37,113 nucleotides of DNA. Origin: Chloracidobacterium sp. UBA6041. Lineage in GTDB: Bacteria; Acidobacteriota; Blastocatellia; Pyrinomonadales; Pyrinomonadaceae. The DNA is taken from assembly GCA_002427845.1 (NCBI GenBank), contig DIYZ01000122.1, positions 9,037 through 46,149 of the forward strand, written 5' to 3'. Below are positions 26,123 through 31,986 of this stretch, piece by piece. The position numbers and the translations under genes are program-made. The notes below the pieces were generated by a model. That model saw only the letters and a program-made list of their open reading frames with translations, made no database searches and was not told the DNA's origin. The first letter of the stretch is position 1. The number at the start of each line of letters is the position of its first letter.

Positions 26123-26764
26123 ATGATTGCACGAATAATCGAAATTCTGTCCGGGTTGATTGTGGCCACGATTTCCATGTTGGGCTACTCCGGAATAGTT
26201 TTGCTGATGGCAATTGAATCGGCCTGCATACCGTTGCCTTCGGAAATCATCATGCCTTTCTCAGGCTACCTGGTTTCCACCGGACAAATGAACCTGTGGG
26301 CGGCCGCTATTGCCGGCGCCGTGGGTTGCGTGCTTGGTTCACTTGTAGCGTATGCGGTGGGAATGTTTGGCGGCCGGCCTTTGATCGAGAAATATGGACG
26401 CTATGTCTTAGTTTCTCGTAAGGATCTGGACATGGCCGACCGCTGGTTTGCGAAGCGTGGCGAGATCATCGTTTTTGTAAGTCGTCTGCTTCCGGCTATC
26501 CGCACATTCATTGCTTTTCCTGCGGGTGTAGCTCGAATGAACGTAAAGCGGTTCGTGATTTACACGTTTGCCGGTTCGTTCCCCTGGTGTTTGGGGCTGG
26601 CCTACGTGGGCCAAAAGCTCGGTGAAAAGTGGAACAAGGACGACACGTTAAAAATCTGGTTTCATCGTTTCGATTTCCTCTTCGGAATTGCTGCTGTGTT
26701 AGTGATTGGCTGGTGGGTTTGGCGCCATCTAGGGCATCTGCGCGAAGAGAGGGCTGACGCTTAG
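26123..26764 (+). CDS. DedA family membrane protein
   Basis: This 213-residue polytopic inner-membrane protein has the DedA (VTT/SNARE-associated) core: ESACIPLPSEIIMPFSGYL, GCVLGSLVAYAVGMFGGRP, and FVSRLLPAIRTFIAFPAGVARMN with the functional arginines. Several hydrophobic spans cover 10-30, 50-75, 140-165 and 175-200. Family members are implicated in undecaprenyl phosphate or phospholipid translocation and in membrane homeostasis. It stands alone between repeat-rich segments. Confidence 0.93.
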   Translation: MIARIIEILSGLIVATISMLGYSGIVLLMAIESACIPLPSEIIMPFSGYLVSTGQMNLWAAAIAGAVGCVLGSLVAYAVGMFGGRPLIEKYGRYVLVSRKDLDMADRWFAKRGEIIVFVSRLLPAIRTFIAFPAGVARMNVKRFVIYTFAGSFPWCLGLAYVGQKLGEKWNKDDTLKIWFHRFDFLFGIAAVLVIGWWVWRHLGHLREERADA

Positions 26765-27126
26765 AATTTCGATTTGGAAATGGCAATTCGAAATTCCAGA
26801 CACGGGTTGGTTGAACGAAAAGCGTCATGCGAACCTCGCCGTCATGAACCGCCTTTGCCGAGAGCGAAGCCGTTGCCAAGTTGCTCCCTCCCGAGCAGAA
26901 AAACTGCACTGATCTTTTATCCTGAAGCTTTGCGCGTGAATGAACTTTTGGAAATAGTAAGTAGAATGATTCTCGCGCGTGACATCGCTCGGGTAGTGGG
27001 AAAGTTGAGGATGCGAGACGTGGAATTGCCCCTTGTTGACGATGCCGAAAGGCGTTGAGCACAAAGTGCTCAACGCCTTTCGGCATCATTGGAATTCTCA
27101 CCCGAAGTTGCCGATGAGCTTCGCCA
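26765..27126. other. Gene-free junction region with repeats and a gene remnant
   Basis: These roughly 360 bases separate the DedA gene from the end of the cas4-cas1 remnant. Reading frames of up to 94 codons occur on both strands, but they look like translated repeat sequence. The region contains a perfect palindrome (27041-27087) and a 34-base segment matching the VWFA gene (27102-27135). It marks the boundary between core-like genes and the CRISPR region. Confidence 0.6.
27041..27087. repeat. Perfect palindromic element
   Basis: Two 22-base arms (27041-27062 and 27066-27087) are exact reverse complements around an AAA loop. Both strands encode MPKGVEH and VLNAFRH, a short peptide pattern recalled from many unrelated environmental genomes, which suggests a widespread mobile palindrome rather than a gene. 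Confidence 0.75.
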
Positions 27127-27135
27127 TCAATATAC
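27102..27135 (+). pseudogene. 34-bp fragment identical to the 3' part of the VWFA gene
   Basis: These 34 bases are identical to 21442-21475 and encode the conserved EVADELRHQYT of acidobacterial VWFA proteins. Neither flank continues the match. It is therefore a remnant of a VWFA-type gene, or a recombination scar, and it contains the stop codon used by the truncated cas4-cas1 frame. Confidence 0.65.
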
Positions 27136-27885
27136 TCCCGGATGAAGCTGCGACGGCTCGTCCTTTGCCGAGATCTCCAAACGGTCTCCGCGACGACCCA
27201 CTCGCGCGCCTTGCGTGACCACGTGCAGCGTGCGGCGGTCGTCATCCGCGGGAAAGAGTTTGAGCTGTGGACGCTCCAATTCAACACGCGGCGGATTGGA
27301 AAGCATCGAAGCCAACCGCGCTTCTTCCGGCAGACAGATCGGCGCCAGCGAACACTTGACGCAAAGTCGCTCGTTCTCAGTCACCGGCGGACGCTCGACC
27401 GTGTCCTGCAACTCCCTGGCGCGCGCGATCGCTTTCGTCAAATCCTCCAACGCCTCGTCGTCAATCGGCACGCGCACCATCACGTTGCTGGCGTGATAAC
27501 GAATGCGCCCTTCGGTAACCTTGCGGCCTGAGTGCTCCTCAACCAGGGCGGCATAAGCAATTACTTGCAGACGATCGCTGGCCCATGCTTTGGGCAAGCC
27601 CGTGGCCGAAACAGCCGACCGGCCCTTCTTGTGCTCGTACGGGATCAGCATGCCGTCGCGCCGCCGCACGCAATCAACCTTGCCCATGAGCCCCCAGCGC
27701 TCGCTTTCCAGATTGAGCCGGAGCCATTCGTCTTCGTCTTCGAGCCGCTCAAGTTCCACATGAAGACGCCGGCCCGCATAAACACGCTCATCGGCAATGC
27801 GAAGATTCTCGACCTCTTCGAGATAGAACAGCCGCTCGCAATACGCGAGCGCGTGCAGCGACATGATGCGCAGTGGTTGGGCCAT
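27127..27885 (-). pseudogene. Cas4-Cas1 fusion truncated shortly after the start of the Cas1 part
   Basis: This is a 252-residue frame. Residues 1-195 form a complete-looking Cas4 RecB-type nuclease: Cys16 in AYCERLFYLEE, Asp71, Glu84 and Lys86 (in YEHKKG), and the cluster cysteines 175, 178 and 184 (CVKCSLAPIC). A linker of about 15 residues follows. RRTLHVVTQGARVGRRGDRL (from about 217) is the N-terminus of Cas1 as found in Cas4-Cas1 fusions of MYXAN and related loci. The frame stops about 30 residues into Cas1, which normally has over 300, so all integrase active-site residues are missing. The stop lies in foreign sequence (27102-27135). AGGAG precedes the ATG. Cas4 could still fold, but spacer integration from this gene is not possible, and no cas2 follows. 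Confidence 0.85.
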
Positions 27886-27919
27886 GACTTAGGCTCCTAT
27901 TGGTATCACTTGTTGACTA

Positions 27920-28450
27920 TCATCGCTTCAATGATTTTGCGTGAAAACCGATGTGCTTCCGCTTAGGCTCGGGTGGCGTCATCAGTTGTCGAATCGCATC
28001 GAACACAACCTTGAACTGCCGATCGTACTTGCGCTCCAAGTCTTCCAACTTTCGGGCGAGTTCGGCATTTGAAGCGAGCATTTGTCGCAGGCGAACAAAG
28101 GCTCGGACAACCGCGACGCTCGCCTGGATGGCCCGTTCGCTGTTCAGGACATTAGCAGCCATGATTGCGCCGTGTTCGGTAAAGACGAGCGGGAGTTTCC
28201 GTCGGCCGCCGTGTTTCGAACTTGATGTCGCAAATTGCGATATCAAGTTGTCAAACTCGCCTTTCGTTAATCGAAACGCAAAATCCTTCGGAAATCTATC
28301 AGAGTTGCGCTTGACCTGCTCATTCAATCGAGTGGTTGAAACGCCGTACAGAACTGCGAGATCAGCGTCGAGAATCACCTTCTCCCCACGAATCAGAAGA
28401 ATCGCTTGTTCAACTCGCTCAATCGGAATTGTCGTCGGTGATTTGCTCAT
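27920..28450 (-). CDS. ORF6N domain protein (phage-type DNA-binding regulator)
   Basis: This 176-residue protein begins with the ORF6N domain: VEQAILLIRGEKVILDADLA, LYGVSTTRLNEQVKRN, FAFRLTKGEF, then TEHGAIMAANVLNSERA and AVVRAFVRLRQML. A C-terminal coiled coil (ELARKLEDLERKYDRQFKVV) follows. ORF6N (related to KilA-N/Bro-N) proteins are mobile, often phage-derived, probable DNA-binding proteins. ATG 28450 is preferred to a TTG eight codons upstream. A 27-base palindrome lies 51 bases upstream and may be its own operator. It lies 34 bases before the cas4-cas1 remnant on the same strand and is probably a cargo insertion. Confidence 0.88.
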   Translation of the reverse strand: MSKSPTTIPIERVEQAILLIRGEKVILDADLAVLYGVSTTRLNEQVKRNSDRFPKDFAFRLTKGEFDNLISQFATSSSKHGGRRKLPLVFTEHGAIMAANVLNSERAIQASVAVVRAFVRLRQMLASNAELARKLEDLERKYDRQFKVVFDAIRQLMTPPEPKRKHIGFHAKSLKR

Positions 28451-28501
28451 CAGTGATCTTCGGTCTGGTCGCAACGTCGATACTTCATATGCTGGCCCCG
28501 C

Positions 28502-28528
28502 TTCAAGGTCACAATTTGTGACCTTGAA
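28502..28528. promoter_or_regulatory. Perfect palindrome upstream of the ORF6N gene
   Basis: Arms of 13 bases (28502-28514 and 28516-28528, TTCAAGGTCACAA and its complement) flank a single central base. The position, 51 bases before the ORF6N start, and the symmetry suggest a binding site for a dimeric regulator, possibly the ORF6N protein itself. Confidence 0.6.
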
Positions 28529-28587
28529 CGCTAAGGGTTACTTCCTGCCACTCGCCGCTTTGATTTGCCTTACGGTGCCGTTAGGCA

Positions 28588-28709
28588 CGAAATGTTTATA
28601 GACTCGATGCTGCCCTCAATACCTCGCAGCCCATTTATGGGCGGCGGCACATCGCGCTCCTACAGAGCGCCCGGTTATTTCCAGAGGCGCGTGAACTATA
28701 AACATTTCG
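28588..28709. repeat. Dispersed repeat with 14-bp terminal inverted repeats
   Basis: Terminal arms at 28588-28601 and 28696-28709 are exact complements (CGAAATGTTTATAG). The right end continues into a 30-base unit (28696-28725) that recurs with 27 of 30 matches at 29126-29155, inside the truncated DUF5615 toxin. The left end is preceded by ACGGTGCCGTTAGGCAC, related to 36664-36695 upstream of cas6. It looks like a non-autonomous mobile repeat. Confidence 0.65.
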
Positions 28710-28785
28710 CCGCTCTGCGGCTGAAAGCTAACTCGCTCAATTCGCCTATCCATAACTCCATTAATTCGGTTAGAATCCGATTGCT

Positions 28786-29052
28786 ATGATCAAAGAGCAC
28801 ATGGACACGCGCGACGAATTATTGAATCGCATTTCGATTAACCCGAACGTCTGTTTCGGCAAGCCATGCATTAAAGGCACGCGCATTTGGGTCTCGCTGA
28901 TTCTTGACTTCCTCGCTTCAGGCATGTCACAGGAAGAAGTCCTGAAAGAGTATCCCGATTTGACTTCGCTCGATATTCAAGCCTGCCTCGCTTATGGCGC
29001 TGAGATGAGCCGAGAGCGCCACGTCCCTATTCCCATCACCTCGCCCGCATGA
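28786..29052 (+). CDS. DUF433 antitoxin-like protein
   Basis: This 88-residue DUF433 protein shows ISINPNVCFGKPCIKGTRIW, VSLILDFLASGMSQEEVLKEYP and LTSLDIQACLAYGAE, the complete family pattern (a helix-turn-helix-like fold). DUF433 genes commonly precede DUF5615 PIN-like toxin genes. Here the stop codon overlaps the ATG of such a gene by ATGA, but that toxin is truncated. The protein may still act as a repressor. Confidence 0.9.
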   Translation: MIKEHMDTRDELLNRISINPNVCFGKPCIKGTRIWVSLILDFLASGMSQEEVLKEYPDLTSLDIQACLAYGAEMSRERHVPIPITSPA

Positions 29053-29207
29053 AGCTTAAGCTCGACGAGAATTTCGGTCGCCGCTGCATTGATATCTTGA
29101 GCGACGCCAGTCACGATGTCGCTAGCTATAAACATTTCACCGCTCGGAGGCTGAAGATTCATTGCACCTGGGCCCGCATCGACCCTGTTCTTTACGGTTT
29201 CACTTAG
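29049..29207 (+). pseudogene. DUF5615 PIN-like toxin, truncated by a dispersed repeat
   Basis: The frame starts MKLKLDENFGRRCIDILSDA, the N-terminus of DUF5615 toxins with the first acidic residues (Asp6, Glu7) of the nuclease site. After residue 25 (SHDVA) it runs into the repeat unit at 29126-29155 and then unrelated sequence, ending at residue 52. About three quarters of the usual domain of roughly 110 residues are missing, so the toxin should be inactive. Confidence 0.75.
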
Positions 29208-29224
29208 GTAAAATATCAATCGCC

Positions 29225-29467
29225 ATGATCCAGAGAGAAAAAATTGAAGAACTCTTGAATTTACCAGTCGATGAACGCCGCCGAGTGCTACGACTGCTTC
29301 AAGACAGCCTCCCTGAAAAGGACGAACGAGAATCCCGACCGCCAGATAGGGATCAAACGTCACCTGCCGCAAAATGGTTGCTGTCAATGGCCGGTCGCTA
29401 CTCAGGTGGGCCGGGGAACACCGCCGCCCGCGCGGACGAGATCCTGCGCGCTGAGGTAACACTATGA
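29225..29467 (+). CDS. VapB-like antitoxin, possibly missing its last residues
   Basis: This 80-residue protein begins MIQREKIEELLNLPVDERRR and ends SMAGRYSGGPGNTAARADEI then LRAEVTL. The C-terminal pattern resembles antitoxins that pair with PIN-domain VapC toxins. The ATG at 29225 is preferred over an upstream TTG. Its stop codon overlaps the start of hicB (ATGA), and the remaining vapC-like fragment lies beyond hicBA. It is thus probably a VapB whose gene was joined to hicBA. Another small antitoxin family is possible. Confidence 0.65.
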   Translation: MIQREKIEELLNLPVDERRRVLRLLQDSLPEKDERESRPPDRDQTSPAAKWLLSMAGRYSGGPGNTAARADEILRAEVTL

Positions 29468-29673
29468 CACGAGGCGTTCTGTTGTATCCCGGCGAAGACG
29501 GTTTTGTTGTTGCCGAAGTGCCGAGTCTTCCCGGTTGCATCAGCCAAGGCAAGACCCGAGACGAGGCTCTTGCCAATGTGCGTGAAGCGATTTCGTTGCA
29601 CGAAGAAGTTCTGCGCGAGCGCGGCGAGCCTGTACCTGACGATCGGGTCGAGTTGGTAGAGGTCGGCGCGTGA
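29464..29673 (+). CDS. hicB: HicB family antitoxin
   Basis: This 69-residue HicB has the typical fold pattern: EDGFVVAEVPSLPGCISQGK, then TRDEALANVREAISLHEEVL. It neutralises the HicA mRNA interferase encoded directly downstream, whose GTG overlaps its stop codon by four bases. There is no C-terminal DNA-binding extension, as in short HicB forms. The order antitoxin-toxin is the reverse of many hicAB loci but common in this subgroup. Confidence 0.92.
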   Translation: MTRGVLLYPGEDGFVVAEVPSLPGCISQGKTRDEALANVREAISLHEEVLRERGEPVPDDRVELVEVGA

Positions 29674-29891
29674 GCAAACTGCCTGTCGTCTCCGGCGCAC
29701 AGTGCGTCAAGGCGCTCGGCAAGATTGGCTTTGAAGTCTATCGACAACGCGGCAGCCACATCGTTATGGTGCGAAACTCTCCTCCCGCCCAAACAACCAT
29801 TCCCAATCACAAGGAACTGGACCGCGGCACCTTGCGTGCGATCATCCGCCAAGCTGGTCTTGCCGTCGAAGAATTCATCGCGCTGCTTTGA
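29670..29891 (+). CDS. hicA: HicA family mRNA interferase toxin
   Basis: This 73-residue double-stranded-RNA-binding-like toxin shows SGAQCVKALGKIGFEVYRQR then GSHIVMVR with the catalytic His of HicA (GSHI), and PNHKELDRGTLRAIIRQAGL. It cleaves mRNA when not bound by HicB. It starts at GTG 29670, coupled to hicB by a four-base overlap. All key residues are present, so the pair is probably functional. Confidence 0.93.
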   Translation: MSKLPVVSGAQCVKALGKIGFEVYRQRGSHIVMVRNSPPAQTTIPNHKELDRGTLRAIIRQAGLAVEEFIALL

Positions 29892-29966
29892 CATTTCAGT
29901 TTCTCTAACAAATGCCAACTACTTGCTGACTACTGTAGTTTCCCGTCGCTGACCTCTGTTGTCTGA

Positions 29967-30221
29967 TCGCTGACCTTTGCCTTTTTGCCACACGCGCGCT
30001 TTGCAGCGTCCGAGTTAACTCTAGAAACTCCGCTTCAAGAAGACTACTTGCGCTCCGCAGAGATCCTTCGGCAGTACGCCGATGCCAACCTCGACTTTGT
30101 AGACGCTTTGATCGTCGCAATGGCCGAACACCTGAACATCAACCGCCTACTGACCCTCGATCGCCGCGACTTCCAATTGATCCGTCCAAAGCATTGCATC
30201 AGTTTCGAACTGCTTCCGTAG
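29967..30221 (+). pseudogene. VapC (PIN domain) toxin, 5'-truncated
   Basis: The open frame contains only the C-terminal half of a PIN-domain VapC: YADANLDFVDALIVAMAEHL with acidic active-site Asp, then INRLLTLDRRDFQLIRPKH. The first catalytic Asp region is absent and only weak TTG starts exist (29985). The sequence before it consists of GCTGACCT-like repeats. The partner antitoxin is probably the VapB-like gene at 29225, separated from it by hicBA. The toxin should be inactive. Confidence 0.75.
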
Positions 30222-30253
30222 TCAATCGCGGCTGTTACTCCCCGCTTCTCACA

Positions 30254-30928
30254 TCAGTTTGAACTCAACGGAGCCAGTAAAGGTCGCCTGATAACAGTCC
30301 AAGCCGATTCGTTATCAAGCACCTCATTGGTGATGTCCGCTTCATCAGACAAACGATATTGGCCCCATCGCGTGTTTGATCCAACGTGATCAGGCCAGAT
30401 CGGCAATGAAAGATCACCTTCATCCTGCGCCATCAATAGCCGACCTTTGATTACCCGATCACCAATCTCTTTGATCTCATCAACCAAGTGGGTGCTTTCG
30501 CCGAGAGACAATCCGCCGAAACGGTGAACCTGATCCGGCGTCGCGAGAGCAGTCCGCACACGACTGGCTAACGGGACGTCGGCTCTCTCTGTTGGCCCAG
30601 TGCGAACCCACACCGCAAGTTGCACACCGGTTAGCAACTCTTGAAAGTCAGGTCGACGATTTTCACCCAAGCCCAAACCGTTCTCCTTTTTCTTAACACG
30701 CCACATCGTCCGCAGCACGACCGAATAAGACGGTTCGGAAAGTAAGGCGATTGCTATTTCAGCGCCTTCGTGCGTGCGGCGATTGACTTCGCCGCACATC
30801 GATAAAAGCATTCCGTAGACTGTTGCCGGTGGGGGTACAGGAAACGTTTCGAAGTACTCACGGGCGCGAGGAACCCGAAAACTCGCGACCGGAATCGAAA
30901 CATAAAGTCGGATTGTTTCGACGCTCAT
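30254..30928 (-). CDS. cas5: Cas5 (DevS-like), type I CRISPR effector, MYXAN kind
   Basis: This 224-residue RAMP protein has the Cas5 N-terminal signature (IRLYVSIPVASFRVPRAREY then FETFPVPPPATVYGMLLSMCG) and the DevS-like C-terminal part (LPIWPDHVGSNTRWGQYRL). Cas5 caps the 5' handle of the crRNA in Cascade. Its ATG overlaps the cas7 stop codon by four bases. It is the last gene of the effector set; 32 bases beyond its stop lies the convergent vapC fragment. Confidence 0.9.
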   Translation of the reverse strand: MSVETIRLYVSIPVASFRVPRAREYFETFPVPPPATVYGMLLSMCGEVNRRTHEGAEIAIALLSEPSYSVVLRTMWRVKKKENGLGLGENRRPDFQELLTGVQLAVWVRTGPTERADVPLASRVRTALATPDQVHRFGGLSLGESTHLVDEIKEIGDRVIKGRLLMAQDEGDLSLPIWPDHVGSNTRWGQYRLSDEADITNEVLDNESAWTVIRRPLLAPLSSN

Positions 30929-31986
30929 ATTCCCAAATCCTTACGAACTTGTTGTTTCAAATTCTCAGCCGTCGCCTTCACGCCTTCATGCAGGAACGCG
31001 CCGTTTCCATCTCCGTTTAAATGCTCCCTGTCAGCGTCGGAGAGCGTTCTTACGATGCTGCCACCAACGTAGAGCTCGCTCGCCGCGATATCGCCGTTTT
31101 TGACCTTGTCCACAATGGTCGGAAAAGAAAGGTTCGCATCCGCATCCATCTCAAATCCGTAAAGCAAGCGCGGCGCAAAGTCCTCAGCCCAACGAAACAC
31201 AATTGATTCGGGAGCGAAGTCGTACAAGAATCGGCTTTGATTGCCCGCGACTTCCGACAATCCTGTGACGGCATCAATCACATCCAGCACACGCGTTGGC
31301 TCGCGAAGCGATTCAGGGGTAAGCGCGATGCCATATTGATAACGGGTGGCATGGACTTCCGTGCCATACAGGCTGACGTTTGTTTTCTTACCGCTCTTGG
31401 CGTTGAAAGTGATATCGCCTGCAAACGGCGCTAGCGAAATAGCGCGTGTCACTTCCAATGCGCCGCGCCGTTTATCGGTCGTGCCTTGCGACATGACTTT
31501 GATTTGGTCGCTAAGCAATTTGATTCGCTCTTTAAGCGATTTACCGTTAGCCTCTTTTTGCTCGTCCCTTGATAGTTGCTTGAACTCACCGTCGAGTTTA
31601 TTCTTTTCATCTTTCAGGTTATCCAGCGTGTCGTTACCGTCGGTGCTGGCGGCTTCGGCGAGCATAAAGCCCATCGCATCGTCGTCAATGAACGTGGGTT
31701 GACTACGTTCGGCTTCATCCTTACTTGTCCAAGGTTTCCACGTTTGGTCCTGCCACTCATGTTCGGCGGTTTCTTCATTCCAGCGCCGATTCACTGACTC
31801 TTTCCCGTTGCTTCGTTGCCAAAAGTAGCGCAAAGCCCAACGTATAGCTTCCGCCGAAACCGTAGTGTGGACTTCATTCTTCCACAAGAGTTTCTGCAAT
31901 GTCGTGATGTTGCCGTCGGTCTCGCCACGATTGTTAGCGGCTGCGCCATACGGCGTGACAACCAGTCCGAATAAATGTTTGCTCAT
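30925..31986 (-). CDS. cas7: Cas7 (DevR-like) backbone subunit with a charged helical insertion
   Basis: This 353-residue RAMP protein forms the crRNA-binding filament of the type I effector. Landmarks are HLFGLVVTPYGAAANNRGET, VSAEAIRWALRYFWQ, FIDDDAMGFML, KRRGALEVTRAISLAPFAGD, GTEVHATRYQYGIAL and the C-terminal AASELYVGGSIVRTL. Between MGFMLAEAA and KRRGALEV (about residues 114-171) sits a Lys/Glu/Asp-rich, probably coiled-coil segment of about 55 residues. DevR-type proteins usually have only a short loop there. It is coupled to cas8a1 and cas5 by four-base overlaps. Confidence 0.92.
   Translation of the reverse strand: MSKHLFGLVVTPYGAAANNRGETDGNITTLQKLLWKNEVHTTVSAEAIRWALRYFWQRSNGKESVNRRWNEETAEHEWQDQTWKPWTSKDEAERSQPTFIDDDAMGFMLAEAASTDGNDTLDNLKDEKNKLDGEFKQLSRDEQKEANGKSLKERIKLLSDQIKVMSQGTTDKRRGALEVTRAISLAPFAGDITFNAKSGKKTNVSLYGTEVHATRYQYGIALTPESLREPTRVLDVIDAVTGLSEVAGNQSRFLYDFAPESIVFRWAEDFAPRLLYGFEMDADANLSFPTIVDKVKNGDIAASELYVGGSIVRTLSDADREHLNGDGNGAFLHEGVKATAENLKQQVRKDLGI

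Larger units (their letters stand above)
28451..28785. other. Gene-free region with operator-like palindrome and dispersed repeat
   Basis: These 335 bases between the ORF6N and DUF433 genes hold the palindrome at 28502-28528 and the repeat at 28588-28709. Reading frames here are the translated repeat. Confidence 0.6.

Noticed and set aside
26774..27058. 94-codon plus-strand frame between the DedA gene and cas4
   Set aside because: It lies in repeat-rich sequence, includes part of the palindrome, and resembles no protein family.
26508..27287. 259-codon minus-strand frame
   Set aside because: It overlaps the DedA gene, the palindrome and the cas4-cas1 remnant in a different frame and reads as translated repeat.
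28992..29918. 308-codon minus-strand frame opposite hicBA and the DUF5615 remnant
   Set aside because: It spans several well-supported plus-strand genes and a repeat; its protein shows no recognisable domain.
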